From Saposhnikovia divaricata (Eukaryota; Streptophyta; Magnoliopsida; Apiales; Apiaceae): a stretch of 64,000 nt of DNA. Each line of letters starts with the position of its first letter. Within the stretch, counting starts at the first letter, position 1. Of this stretch, positions 22,148 to 34,160 are shown piece after piece. The stretch lies in the NCBI GenBank assembly GCA_036435485.1, contig CM071600.1:54929546-54993545 (forward strand), written 5' to 3'. A program made the translations under genes and the position numbers. The notes beneath the pieces are model-generated. The model did no database searches and had not been told where the DNA came from. It worked only from the letters and a program-made list of their open reading frames with translations.

Positions 22148-23184
22148 ATGTCTTCATCAGGATCTACCGGTTTCTTACCTATGCGAGACAGATCTCCTAC
22201 ACCATACCCACTAGGACCTCTAGATCCTAGCTCAGGAACGGATAGTGACCCATCTGAGGAGTATATGCTGATCGTTAGTGACTCGGAGGACTGTTCTATT
22301 CGGATTCTTACACCTTCTCCTCCACACGTGATAGACTTGGTAGATTCTCCTGAGCAGGTCATTGAGGTAGCTGATTCTCCTATGCTAGTGATTAACTTAG
22401 AGGCTCTTAGTCCAGCGACTGAGCAACCAGCTCAGATTCCAGCTCCTATCGAGACTTCAGAGACTACACCTCTATATACTCCTGAGATGTTCAGGTTTGA
22501 GACACCCGAGCCTATTACTTCTGAGCCGATGTTGGGGGCCAGCTTTCGCCCATCCGCACTGAGGTCATACCTAGCCTATCTGCTCCAGTGTCCAGAGTTG
22601 ATATACCCACCGGAGTAGCAGCTCTTGCTGACTTGTTTACTTCTCCTATTCCAGTATATGTTTCGGCTCCGACAGTCCCTACTATACCTGACTACATGTT
22701 CCCAAGTATCAGCGACACTACTATTTGTGATACTGCTCCATCTGCACCCACTATACCTATTCCTGCTCCAACTCAGCCCACTGTGGCTACTGTTGCTACT
22801 GCTGCTATGTCACCTATTCCCACTGAGTATGCTGGGGTGACGGGAGAGATGGTCCCTTGGCACATTCACCATACCCTGTTTCAGCATTACCGATGGTTAT
22901 GGTCTCGCTATGAGCAGATCTTTGCTACTAGGGATGGTATCCTTAGACTGTTGGCTGTTCCAGATCCTTTTGCTGTGCATCATGAAAGGAGTCTACTGGT
23001 TAGAGACGTCCCGATAGAGATCATGCATCAGATTGCTCTCACTGTTTTGACTGGACTACAGACTGACTTTGATGCCTTTCCATCATCCAGTACCGGGCAG
23101 ATTGATCAGGCTAGAGTTGCCACTATGATTTCAGATATCGTCACAGAGTTCCATAGGAGGGTTGGTGAGATGTTCCCCCGCTGA
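22148..23184 (+). pseudogene. Extra ORF upstream of gag, one frameshift
   Basis: The ATG at 22148 opens 156 codons rich in Ser, Pro, Thr, Glu and Asp, ending at 22618. A second frame, open through 22588-23184, continues the same Pro/Thr-rich composition, so I infer one ORF of about 340 codons with a frameshift near 22550. The C-terminal 110 residues look folded (WHIHHTLFQHYRWLWSRYEQ, then MISDIVTEFHRRVGEMF) and may form helices. It lies between the PBS and gag, where most Gypsy elements have only a leader. I do not recognise the protein. Its position recalls the upstream ORF of Ogre-type elements, but this element is a chromovirus. Confidence 0.6.
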
Positions 23185-23916
23185 TGACATATATGCATGC
23201 TTGAGCATCCCCATCGTTTGGTTAGAATAGCTAGTGGTGACCCACTTTCTGGATGGCATCACGTTAGAATTTTCTGTATTAGGGTGCACATATTCTCATG
23301 ATCTATGTACTTGATGTAGTTGATTTTATGACCAACATGTAGGGTAGTAATCCTTATTATCCCCACGATGTACTATATTCAGGTTTTCGATCTGTATTAT
23401 TATGGATGTGTTCGGTATTATGACATGGACTGTACCAGTATGGTACCTCTTTATTATTACATGTTCTGATCTGTTAGTAGTACTATTGTCTTACTTTATT
23501 AATTAGAAAATTATGTACTGTAGAGTATCATATGATATTGTTTCCCCATGTTACCCCGATATAGATGGCAACTTCTTTTCAGAAATTACGACTTAAAATG
23601 AGTTTAACTAAAATTCGGGAACCAAAGATTAATAACGATTGAATTTTAGAACTTATAAGGTTTTCCCGAGAACCGCCATTTAAACTGAAATAGATCTTTA
23701 CAGGTATATGAAACCTTTTATAACTAGGAATAGGAGTATTCGTTTATAAAGAGACTAGAGAAAATCACGATTTTGAGTATGATTTGTTTTGTGAAACCAG
23801 GAATTTGACCGAGTAATTATTTATGAATGTCTATCATAACTGTGCCAGCAATGGTGTCGTATAACTGCATACCTGAGACATAACATACCCTATTGTTTTT
23901 GCTCTTATAGAAAAAG
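23185..23916 (+). other. Leader between pre-gag ORF and gag
   Basis: About 730 bases without a coding frame. A T-rich stretch ending GCTCTTATAG immediately precedes the gag start and looks like a 3' splice site (acceptor AG at 23909-23910), so gag could be expressed from a spliced RNA. This is an inference from sequence only. Confidence 0.4.
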
Positions 23917-25120
23917 ATGCCACCTAAAAGAGGAAGACCCTCAAAGAATCTTCGTCCTCAACCTGAAGTGAATCAAGATTATGAGGTTCCACCTCGGAAC
24001 CCAGTCCAGAATCCAAACCTGGAACCAGAGCCCGCTCAGAATCCCAACCCGATGAACCTACTTATGAACTTTCTTCTTCAACATGCTCAGAACCAACATC
24101 CAGTAGGAGGAAATCCACCTCCAGCTCAACAGACTCAAGCTACAGTGAGTTTCAAATTGTTCAAATCTTTGAATCCACTTGAGTTTAAAGGTACCACTAA
24201 CCCAGTGGAGGCTAGAATTTGGTTACGAGAAATAGAGAAGACTTTTGAGATTGTGGGAATGGAAGAAAATAAGAAGACAGTGTTTGCAGCGTATATGTTA
24301 AAAGGTGAAGCTAACTACTGGTGGGAAGCGAAGAGAGCTATGGAAGGTAATGCGGTTATACCGTGGGACAGATTTACAACATTGTTCCTAGAGAGGTATT
24401 TCCCCAAGTATCTGGAGAGTCAGATGGAGATTAAGTTTTTAGAACTCAAGCAAGGGACGATGACTGTTGCAGACTACGAGGCCAAGTTTACAGAACTATC
24501 GAGGTTTGTACCCTATCATGTAGACACTGAGGAGAAGAGAGCAAAGCGTTTCCAACAAGGATTGAAGCCCTGGATACAGAATCGAGTTGCAGTGTTCGAG
24601 ATCACAAATTATGCAACCTTAGTTCAGAAAGTGGCTATAGTGGAAAGTGGAAGTGAACTGTACCCGAAGGATGGACAAAAGAGGAAGTTTCAGAGCAGCG
24701 GAAGTAACTTTGTGAGAAGGACTGATAATCGGAGCGACAAGAAACCATTTGTGAAGAGGGAGAATAGAAGCACTGATACAAGAAGGTTTGGGAATCATGA
24801 CACCAGATGAAGCAACCAGAGGTTCCAACAACCACAGACAGTTAGTGTGATGCAAGGAAGGCCACCATTACCAGAATGTAAGACATATGGGAAGAAACAC
24901 CCTGGACCCTGTCATCAAGCGAGCGTGAATTGTTATAACTGTGGACAAAAGGGTCATTATGCTTCTAGTTGCAAGGATAAATCTGTCACCTGTTTCAACT
25001 ATGGAAGAAAAGGTCACGTGTCCCGAGACTGTCTACAGCCTGCGAAGGAAAATCCAGTGCCTCGACTCACAGCACCTCTCAACAACAAGCCGACAACAAG
25101 AACCTTCAACATGACTGTAC
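23917..25120 (+). pseudogene. Tekay-type gag with a premature stop and damaged zinc knuckle
   Basis: The ATG at 23917 (MPPKRGRPSK) opens a typical chromovirus gag. A retrotransposon gag core follows with FKGTTNPVEARIWLREIEK, NYWWEAKR, FLERYFPKYLE and AKRFQQGLKPWIQ. A TGA at 24808-24810 interrupts it; the same frame resumes. The nucleocapsid part has one intact knuckle (CYNCGQKGHYASSC). A second has Tyr in place of the second Cys (CFNYGRKGHVSRDC), and the preceding CKTYGKKHPGPC also seems to have lost a Cys. All three look like C-to-T or G-to-A changes. Confidence 0.88.
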
Positions 25121-26441
25121 GAGATGCCATCGATGACAGCGATGTGATAGCAGGTACGCTTCTAGTAAACTCTGAGGATGCGTGTGTTCTAGTTGATTCT
25201 GGAGCTACCAAATATTTTATTTCTGAAAACTTCATGAATAAGTTGAATCTTGAGTCTGTGCCCTTAGAGGGAATTCTGAACATAGAAGTAGCTAATCAAG
25301 AAGTCATACCAGTAAACCGATTGTGTCCGAATTGTTCTATAGAGATACATGGGTAACGTTTTGACGCAGACCTCATTCTTTTTAAGTTAGGGGAATTTGA
25401 CGTAATCCTAGGGATGGATTGGTTATTACGTTATGATGCTCAAATAAATTGTCGTCGTGAGAGGGTCAGCTTAAGTGGACCTAATGGTATAAGAATTCCG
25501 TTTCGCGGACGGAAACCGACTAAGGATTTCCTGTCAATAATTCAAGCTAAAATATTACTTTGGCAAGGACGTCAAGCCTATCTGGCTCATGTGATAGATA
25601 CCGAGAAGCAGACCCATGCGATCGAAGAGATCCCTATAGTTAACCAGTTTAGAGATGTTTTTGCTGACGAGCTGCCTGGAATTCCACCAGATCGAGAGAT
25701 AGAATTCACAATCGACCTAGCACCAGGAACCGTACCAATCTCAAAGGTGCCGTACAGAATGGCACCAGTGGAAATGAAGGAATTGGTAACACAACTACAA
25801 GAATTACTAGAAAAAGGTATAATCGGACCAAGTGTATCCCCGTGGGGAGCTCCAGTATTGTTCGTGAAGAAGAAGGACGGATCTATGCGACTATGTATTG
25901 ATTATCGTGAACTGAACAAGATGACAATCAAGAATAGGTACCCTCTGCCTCGAATCAACGATCTGTTTGACCAGCTTAAGGGAGCTATACATTTTTCGAA
26001 GATTGATTTGAGATCCGGCTATCATCAACTAAAGATCAAGCCTGAGGATATTCCTAAGACTGCCTTTAAGACCCGACATGGACATTATGAATTCCTAGTT
26101 ATGTCTTTTGGATTGACGAATGCTCCAGCTGCTTTTATGGATTTGATGAATCGTGTGTTCAAGAGATACTTGGATAAGTTCGTGATTGTATTTATTGATG
26201 ATAACTTGATATACTCGAAATCTCCTAAGGAACATGCTGAACACCTCCATTTGGTTCTGGAAACGCTGAGAAAGGAAAAGTTATATGCAAAATTTTCGAA
26301 GTGTGAATTCTGGCTGCAAAAAGTTTAATTTTAGGGCACATTGTGAGCGGCGAAGGGATTTCTGTAGATCCCGCGAAGATAGAAGCCGTAGCAGATTAGG
26401 AGAGACCTAAGACTCCAACAGGGGTTAGAAGTTTCCTTGGA
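25121..26441 (+). pseudogene. Tekay-type protease and reverse transcriptase, broken
   Basis: The protease has the active site VLVDSGAT near 25190 and ends at a TAA at 25354-25356. The frame resumes with GEFDVILGMDWL near 25390. The RT is long and well conserved: RLCIDYRELN near 25890, KIDLRSGYHQ, FGLTNAPAAFMDLMN, and the catalytic FIDDNLIYS near 26190, with both Asp kept and an unusual Asn after them. A frameshift lies near 26325, and a TAG at 26397-26399 sits just before the RPKT motif that joins RT to RNase H. Confidence 0.9.
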
Positions 26442-27221
26442 TTGGTCGGATACTATCGTAGATTTGTGAAGGATTTCTCAAAGATAGCTACGCCACTAAC
26501 TCGACTCACCAGAAAGAGTGAAAAGTTTGAATGGACCCCCAAATGCGAAGACAGCTTTCAGGAATTGAAGAAGAGATTGACTACTGCCCCAGTGTTGACC
26601 TTACCCGATGAGAAAGGCCATTTCGTGATTTTCAGCGATGCTTCTCACAAGGGTTTAGGATGCATTCTAATGCAACACGGGAAAGTAATAGCTTACGCCT
26701 CTCGACAACTGAAGGAATATGAGTCCCGTTACCCTACTCATGATTCGGAACTTGCTGCTATTGTTTTTGCCCTCAAGATTTGGAGACATTACCTTTATGG
26801 AGAGAAATGCGAGATTTACACGGATCACAAGAGCTTAAAGTATATATTCACGCAGAAGGAATTAAACATGATACAGAGAAGATGGTTGGAATTGATCAAA
26901 GACTATGATTGCTCGATAAACTACCACCCAGGCAAGGCTAATGTGGTAGCTGATGCTTTAAGTAGAAAGGAAAGACTCAACCTGTTGACAACCTCAGAAG
27001 AATTGGTCAGAGAATTTGAGAAAATGGAATTAGAGGTCAAGGTCCCAATCCAAAACAATGAAAGAGTTTACAGCATTCAGTTTCAACCAGAGCTACTCGA
27101 GAAGATTCGCCGTTGTCAGGAACAAGTAATGGAAGAGAGTAGATCAGAGTTGACTGGAGAAGAATTTCTGAGTTCAAAAGATGATAAGGGAATTAAACGA
27201 TTTGCGAATATGGATTCCTAA
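26442..27221 (+). pseudogene. Tekay-type RNase H
   Basis: Contains FLGLVGYYRRFVKDFSK at the RT-RNase H junction (starting just upstream), FSDASHKGLGCIL, HDSELAAIVFALK, IYTDHKSLKYIF and ADALSRK, the full set of motifs for the element's RNase H, which degrades the RNA strand during reverse transcription. The frame ends at 27221 because of a frameshift between about 27170 and 27210, and the integrase continues in another frame. Confidence 0.9.
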
Positions 27222-28498
27222 TGTTACAGAATTGAAGGAAGAAATTATGAGCGAAGCACATAACTCGAGATATTCCATTCACCCAGGGAGCACAAAAATG
27301 TATCAAGACATCAAGTTGAATTATTGGTGGCCTAACATGAAGAGAGAGATTGCAGAATGGGTAAGCAAGTGTTTGACCTGTCAGAAAGTGAAAGCCGAAC
27401 ATCAACGACCAAGTGGACTTTTACAACCCTTAGAGATACCCGAGTGGAAATGGGAACATATCACCATGGATTTTGTCGTTGGATTGAACCGAACTAGAGC
27501 TAGCCATGATGCAATTTAGGTTATTGTCGACCGACTCACTAAATTTGCACATTTCCTACCAATTAGTGATAAGTACTCAGTTGAAAGGCTGGTGAACATA
27601 TACCTAAAGGAAATTGTGGTTCGCCATGGAGTGCCTGATTCAATTGTATCTGATAGAGATGCCCGTTTTACTTCTCGATTTTGGAAAAGTTTTCAGGAAT
27701 GTCTAGGCACGAAGTTAAATCTGAGCACTGCATATCATCCACAGACCGACGGACAGAGCGAGAGGACAATTCAAACAGTTGAGGATATGTTAAGAGCCTG
27801 TACACTTGACTTCAAAGGAAGTTGGGATGATCATTTGCCCCTGGTTGAGTTTGCTTACAACAATAGTTACCACTCCAGCATAGGTATGGCACCATATGAA
27901 GCATTGTACGGAAGGAAGTGTAGATCACCTCTATACTGGGATGAAGTAGGAGAGAGGAAAATACTAGGACCATAACTACTTCAACAAACTAAGCAAGCAA
28001 CCGAAGTTATTCGAAAAAGGTTAGTTGCAGCTCAAGATCGACAGAGGAAGTATGCAAATCAAAAGAGAAAAGACAAAGCATTTGAATTGGGAGATAAAGT
28101 GATGCTGAAAGTTTCACCATGGAAGGGAGTTATGAGATTCGGGAAGAAAGGCAAGTTGAGCCCCAGATATATAGGACCTTTTGAGATTCTCAAGACTAGC
28201 TTATCAGTTGGCCCTACCTCCAGACCTTCAGCATATCCATAATGTGTTTCATGTTTCTGCGTTAAGAGAATACCATTCTGATTTCAGACATGTTATAACC
28301 TATGAGCCAGTGGAAATACGTCCTGATTTGACATACGAAGAAAAGCAAGTACAGATCCTAGATTACAAAGTGCAAGAGTTAAGAACTAAGAAAGTAAATT
28401 TAGTGAAGGTACTTTGGAGAAACCACCAAGTTGAGGAAGCCACGTGGGAACTAGAGAGCGAAATGCGGAATAAATATCCTGAATTGTTTAGTGCGTAA
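27181..28498 (+). pseudogene. Tekay-type integrase with C-terminal chromodomain-like segment
   Basis: The zinc-binding N-terminus has HNSRYSIHPGSTKMYQD and CLTCQKVKAEHQ. The core has ITMDFVVGL, IVSDRDARFTS and HPQTDGQSERTIQ, which include the D, D and E catalytic positions. A TAG at 27517-27519, a TAA at 27973-27975 and a frameshift near 28180 break it. The last part, up to a TAA at 28496-28498, has VKVLWRNHQVEEATWELE. This is the chromodomain-like segment of chromoviruses, thought to tether integration to chromatin marks. Confidence 0.9.
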
Positions 28499-28526
28499 TT
28501 TTGATTCCGAAGATGAAATCCTATAA

Positions 28527-28537
28527 GGGGGGAAGAC
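28527..28537 (+). other. Polypurine tract of the Tekay-type Gypsy
   Basis: GGGGGGAAGAC lies directly before the 3' LTR start TGTAATAACC. Confidence 0.88.
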
Positions 28538-29111
28538 TGTAATAACCACGAATTTTCGAATTAATTTTCCTACTCGTTATTTAAAATTTATTTAAGAGCG
28601 ACGCACTAGTATATTTTAATTAGCGCGTTTGTGTAAATTCTAAATATTTTATATATTCATATATAAGTGAATATTATATTATATATATTTAATTATATTT
28701 AGTTGGTATTAATTAAAATTAGGGAATTTAAGAAAATAGGATTTTAGTTTTGAGTCGAATTTATTTTAGGAAACGAAATTAGAATCTCGTTTTAATTAGC
28801 CAGCAGGGGAGAAACGAGATTATTGAAGAGGAAACACTAATCACGGGCTTTAATTTGCACTAAGCACGCCTCACTTTCTTTTATCCCCCACTCTTGTTCC
28901 TTTTGATTAAATAAACAGTGACAAAGACCCCTGCATATCTCTTTTAAAACCAAAACTATCTCTTTTAAATCAACAAAACCCGGACCATATTCTTATCTAT
29001 ACGAAATAAGAGTTTTACACAGGTAGTCTATTGTTTTTTTTTTCTGTTAATTGTTCTTTTTCGTCTTCGTTTTGTACTGGAATAATCAAATTGGTTGTGT
29101 GATTGTTGGTG

Positions 29112-29577
29112 TGGGTCAGAGAGGGAGAGAAGTACAGAGAGGGGTCGAGGGATAGATAGGGAGATTGACGGGGAGAGACTGAGAGAAAGATGAGATTGAG
29201 GGAGAGAAAGATGGGGAGAGATAGAGGTTGAGAATGAGAGAGAGATGTGAGCGGAGGGGGAGAAAGGAGAAGGCGGAGGGAGAGAGACGACGGAGAAAGA
29301 GAGGGAGGCGGGAGAGATTGAGAGAGAAAAGAGGACGGAGAGAGAGAGAGACGATGAGGGTGAGAAAGGTAACGAGAGATAGAGAGATGGAGGGGATCGA
29401 GAGAGCGAGAGATGCAGGGAGAGATTGAGTGATCGGAGAGAGGGAGGAATCGGGAGAGAGACTAAGAGAGATGAGAGAAAGAGAGGGAGAGATGAGAGAG
29501 AGATTGAGAGAGAGAGAGAGATGCGAGAGAGATAGAGCAGAGAGAGAGGGAGAGTGCACAGAGGGAGAGATCCGCGT
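29112..29577 (+). repeat. GA-rich purine tract in the 3' LTR
   Basis: Counterpart of 19071-19505, slightly longer because of extra GAGA units. Almost only G and A on the plus strand. Confidence 0.9.
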
Positions 29578-30298
29578 GGGGGAGTGATGGCGCGTGGGCC
29601 ACACGCGCGGCGTGTGCCAGCGTGTGGCTAGCGTGTGTCAACGTGTGTATATTAGTGTGGGTACATATGTTTTAATCGGGAGTTTTGTTATAAACGAATA
29701 AAAGAGGATTCAATCAGTTTCGCTAAAATCTGGAATATTATTTAAATTTGTTAGTAATAAATAGTTTAATAAAAATGGATACTTGGATTATTTTATTTGG
29801 AGAATAAAATAGAGATGATTTTTCTTAAAATAGATTTAATTAAATTAGACAAAATTAGAAGTTAGTGAGAGTAATAATTATGGGTTTAATGTGAATAAAA
29901 ATGGTAATTGGTTAATTAATTAAGTAGAATTATTTTTTGATTTTTGGACATAATTTAGAGACTAAATGATTCGTTGATAAAAGAGGTATTTAAAATGAAT
30001 AAAGTTAATTATGGTTTTATTTTTGGAAGGCTGATATTTAGTATTCTAGGACTATTTTGATTAACTGGATCAAATTAGATTATTTTAGATGCTAAATCGG
30101 AATAATATTAAATTATTTACGAGATTTAAAAATGGATTATTTCCGTTATATTCGGTGACCCTATTTTTCGTTTTAAGTGGGATTTACGGATATTAAAAAT
30201 AGTATATATTTCTAGATTTGATTCCTGAGTTCGAAGAGAGATTTAATTATCCGGGGATTATTTTCCGTTATTTACTACAGAGATTTTCAAGAGAGATT

Positions 30299-30299
30299 A

Positions 30300-30330
<31 letters not shown>

Positions 30331-30331
30331 T
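30299..30331 (+). repeat. ATT trinucleotide microsatellite
   Basis: About ten ATT units; the 5' LTR has only about five at the matching place (near 20225-20240), so it has changed length since insertion. Confidence 0.9.
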
Positions 30332-32060
30332 TAGTATTTAGATATTATATTATCGGTTCAGGGGTATTCTATTTTGACGAATCGCTCACGTATTTCTTGT
30401 TGCCATTTTTAGTGAATATTTCTCGAGCCGTAGATCGAAACCAAGTTCACGGGTAGAGTATAAATTTTATCTGCATTCATTTGCACTACGAGATCGAGGC
30501 AAGTTCATTCCTACCCTAAATCTTGGAAATTAAATATTTCTATTCTGGTTAATTCATTAGTATTTATTTTCGAGCTATCAATTATGAGATTTATTTTGTT
30601 GCTTCTTATATTACAATGATTCTTTTGAGTATTATTTCCTCGTTGCAATATTATTTTACTATTAAGAGTAGTTTACTTGCGAATTATATCCCTTATAAGC
30701 GTAGAAGGAACTTCATTGCTATCGGGTCGATCTCATTAATTCGAGACGACTACTTAATTTGATTCAGTGGAACTAGTCTCATTTGTTCGAGCTAGTTAAA
30801 TTCATTTTTTTCAGTCGAATTTATTGTACAAATTTGACAATATTTATTGATTACCTTTTAGTTGGTTCATCTCTCGAATCGACAAATAAGAGCTATAAAA
30901 TTAGGATCGTTAGAGTTTTACTCATTGATTAAGTGAAAAATATTCTATTTAACGTTCATCAATTGTGGGTATTATAAATATTCGAGTGGTACTATTTGTT
31001 CAGTACAACTCAAAATATATCATATTAAGACTATTCTCATTATTTCGAGATAGTTGCTTTTATTGTCAAGGTCTGGCATTTTGTTCGTGCCAACCAATAA
31101 AATATTATTATTGAGAGTTTACATCAGTCCATTGTTCGGATTGGTGGCGCAATTGAGTCAGACTGGCAGTCCGCCAGATTATCAATTATTTTCCTGGAAG
31201 AATGATCTCAAGTTATCTGTTCATCAAATATTCGGGAATTCTGTGTTCTACTGGTCAATTTTGGGAATGAGGCCCATTACAGAGAAAGAGAGACTTGTGT
31301 ACCGTTATGCGGACACGAAATTATTTAGGTACTATGTTGCCAGGGTTGAATTAATAACCCACTATGATGCTAGCATTCATACATATATATTTCATATTGT
31401 TGATATCGTATTGTAGCCGTGATCGGGCGAAGTGCGGTGTCATTGGAGGACGGTATTCTCGATCGGATAGTTGATCGCCCCACCGAGATACCGAGAGGTG
31501 GAAGACCAGTTTATTCTTAAATCATGAGTCATCAGAGTTATGTCAAATGAGTCTTTCGAGTATTCTATTTTCGAGATGAGTATTGAGTCAATTCAGATTG
31601 TGATATCCGATTGTTCATAAAATTTTGAGTATTTCTTTCGGTAAATCTTATTATATATATATACCGAGCAATGAGAGAACTTGCTGAGCACCATAGTTGC
31701 TCATTCTTGCTTTACAACATTTTATTCAGCTGTCAAAATGGAAAGAGGCGAGACGTCCAGCCAGAGATCCAAAGGAAAGGGAAAAGCTCCAGGTTATGCT
31801 GACAAGAACTAGAATATGCAGCTGGAATCCATATCTTACTACTTTTGCGAACTTATGTAAGATATTATCCTAAGATGTAATAAGTCGTATTGTAATATTG
31901 TGTGAGACCGATCTTGGATCTGCGGAGTGGGACACTTATGCTCCGTTGTATTAAATATTTTGCCTTGTTATTGCGCTAACGTGTGCTGCAGGATATTGAG
32001 ACAATGTGACGACCCGGGTTCCCGGTCAGGGTGGATCTGGGGTCGTTACAATGTTGTCTT

Positions 32061-32076
32061 CCCACAGACGGCGCCA
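32061..32076 (-). other. Primer binding site of the Tat-lineage element
   Basis: On the minus strand TGGCGCCGTCTGTGGG follows two bases after the LTR end. This PBS type is common in plant Gypsy elements with non-Met primers; I do not assign the tRNA. Only about 37 bases originally separated the LTR from the gag ATG, so PBS and leader nearly coincide. Confidence 0.8.
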
Positions 32077-32078
32077 AA

Positions 32079-32574
32079 TGTAGTGGAATAAAAACTAGGT
32101 TACGAATTTGTATTTAATACTAGGGTTCGGGAGCTTCATGCTTTAATGGCTGTTTCCGTGTTCGAGACTGATCGGTCCTCACAGAGTGCCTACGTATCTC
32201 GTGTTGAGAATCAAGCCAAGACGTAGTTCTGAGAATGAGGGATCAGGCCCTTATATAGGCTGAGAAGCCTTAGAATTATGGTAGGAGTCAGAGACTTGAT
32301 GGGCAAGCCACCGCCTTGAGGAAGGTTCTAGTGTCCTTCCATATAGGAATCAGTTTCCATGTTGAAGTATGTGCCTTGGAGTCTAAGTCTGATGAAGAGC
32401 AGTATCCTTATCTGACTCTTATTGCTGAGCCGTTTGTTACCCTTAATATTAATAACGAAATTAATATTAAAAATAGGGTATGGGCCTTTCTGGTGGGCCC
32501 CACGTTTGGACCATGCCGGGTCTAATTAATGCAACATTAAATGTGTCTTTAGGGATTATTTTTAGCCCATATCA
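32079..32574 (-). repeat. 5' LTR of the Tat-lineage element (about 496 bp)
   Basis: On the minus strand it would start TGATATGGGC (32574) and end CCACTACA (32079), next to the PBS. A TATA box (TATATAAGG on the minus strand, near 32250) lies mid-LTR. The PBS-side end is secure. The outer end is inferred from the TG...CA rule, and the partner LTR is outside the window. Confidence 0.75.
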
Positions 32575-34160
32575 GTAAGACATATAATTAAGAGTTTTAT
32601 TATAAGTAAAATAGGAATTCTAATTTATAAATAATAATAGTTTGAATTTATAAAAAATACATATAGTTAAAAAATTATTTGTAGGTAGAAAAGATGTTTG
32701 AATATATAAAAAATATATATAATAAAATGTTTTATTGGAAGTAGAATACGAGGACGGTGAAGACGTCTTATACGAATTCTTAAAACTATATATCTTTTTT
32801 TCAAGAAATCCGACCATTATTTTAACTTTTTTATACAAATTAATTATACTTGCATTAGAAAAATATGTGCATAATTCAATATTATTCCCGTAATGAAAAG
32901 TCTTCGCATTTAAAAATTGATATGTTAACATAACAGAAAAACATTTCCATGCGGAAGTTTTAAATTTATACAGAATATCTATAATATACAGAAAATATAA
33001 GATGTATTTTCATCTTTTAAAACTCCATAAAAATTAGAAAGTTTAAAGAATGTAAAAATTGGAATTTACTTTTTTTCAAGGTTTTAATTTTTAAGAAAAA
33101 AAAAAGTTATTTCATAAAATAAGTGTCATCAATAATCTGTAATGAAGTTAGAATTTTAGTTCCAAATAAGAACGGCTCGAAACATGTTTCAACGGGAAGA
33201 TGGCTCACTGAAAAAAATTCTATTAGCTATTAAAATTTGGTACTAATATCATAATTTTGTATTTTTATTTTTAGGGTTCAAATTTTATGGATAAAAATTA
33301 TTATATAAGTCTTTATAATATATGTTAAAGTTGGGATTTTAGTTTTGACGAGAGAGTGGCTCAATCGAAAGAATCATGTTTAACAAGAATCGGTACATTA
33401 GAAAAGATTGTTTAAGTACTAAAATTTAATATTGATAATATAATATAACGTAAATATATATTGAATTTTTTTAAAAAAATTGTAATGCCGCCGCGAAGCG
33501 CGGCTTTATCGATTAGTAAATAAAAAAGAGAAAAATATCAAAAATACTATGAATTAGCAAAAAAAAAAAAATTATAGACAAAACAAATTTATTTAATAAC
33601 AAGAAAACTGAAATAACAGTCCAATTACTTTCATGGCCTCCCAATGAATCTATGATCCTGTGATAATCTGAATTCTTGTTACCGGTATATATTTGGAGTA
33701 GTTTATTATATTAAATTCGTTTTTACTTTAATAACGATAATCTTAAAAGTCGTTTGAATGTGTCTCTCTACAGGGAGCCAAGAAAATTCAAACCACAGGC
33801 ATGCTATTTGGATTTTGGCACTCTTCATAAAAACCGGCCCAACTTAATTTTTTCTTCATTTATGTGTTGTTGGGGTTGGGTCCTAAATATAGTGTTGGTA
33901 GTGAGGGCCAACTTAAATGCCAGAAACAAAACAAAAGGCTCATTACTGCAACAATCACAATAACTACATGATGTATTTCATACTGATATACTCTCAGTTT
34001 GAACTTTCAGCAAGTTTCCAGGGTGTGAGGAATAAAGGAAACCTTTTTCGGAAGTTACATATTTTCGGTGCATTAGATCTTTGAGTATAAGAGAAAACGT
34101 CACGTGAGGATGACAACTCCCAGGTTTTACGTGAAAAGAAGCCTCGGCAGTTATCAATTA
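32575..34160. other. AT-rich intergenic region with a Helitron-like 3' end
   Basis: No credible coding frame. A GC-rich hairpin followed by a CTAGT-like end lies at 33490-33516. Between about 33150 and 33430, two related segments (GGCTC near the middle of each, then a run ending TAAAATTT) suggest an internal repeat of a decayed transposon. Confidence 0.5.
33490..33516 (+). mobile_element. Helitron-like 3' terminus (degenerate)
   Basis: The perfect hairpin GCCGCG-AAG-CGCGGC (33490-33504) is followed 8 bases later by TTAG-T. Plant Helitrons end with a short GC hairpin about ten bases before CTAG, followed by host T. The first base of CTAG is T here, so this is a candidate only. The 5' end is not located. 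Confidence 0.45.

Larger units (their letters stand above)
18494..32050 (+). mobile_element. Tekay/Del-type chromovirus Ty3/Gypsy, full-length, 13,557 bp
   Basis: Long LTRs (3464 and 3513 bp, TGTAATAACC...GTTACA) flank an initiator-Met PBS, a pre-gag ORF, gag, PR, RT, RNase H, integrase with a C-terminal chromodomain-like segment, and a purine tract. Perfect target duplications ATGTT lie at 18489-18493 and 32051-32055. Long LTRs together with a chromodomain indicate a Tekay/Del-clade chromovirus. The LTRs look highly similar over their whole length, differing mostly by indels in a GA-rich tract and an ATT microsatellite. The coding region has at least five stops and three frameshifts. Confidence 0.95.
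28538..32050 (+). repeat. 3' LTR of the Tekay-type Gypsy (3513 bp)
   Basis: Matches 18494-21957. Visible differences include a longer ATT microsatellite (30299-30331), indels in the GA-rich tract (29112-29577), and scattered substitutions. The target duplication ATGTT follows at 32051-32055. Confidence 0.95.
1..32574 (-). mobile_element. Tat-lineage Ty3/Gypsy retrotransposon, split by two later insertions and cut by the window edge
   Basis: Reading on the minus strand, the element runs 5' LTR (32079-32574), PBS, gag start (18483), gag remainder (from 6245), protease, RT, RNase H, a second RNase H, integrase, and then an antisense ORF at the left edge. Two RNase H domains in a row with integrase last is the architecture known for Tat-lineage elements (Ogre, Retand, Grande). 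The pieces are 1-6245, 18226-18493 and 32051-32574. They are separated by a Copia element flanked by ATTAA duplications and a second Gypsy flanked by ATGTT duplications. Only one LTR is in the window, so its own target duplication cannot be checked. Several in-frame stops, mostly TAG, and several frameshifts make it non-autonomous. Confidence 0.9.
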
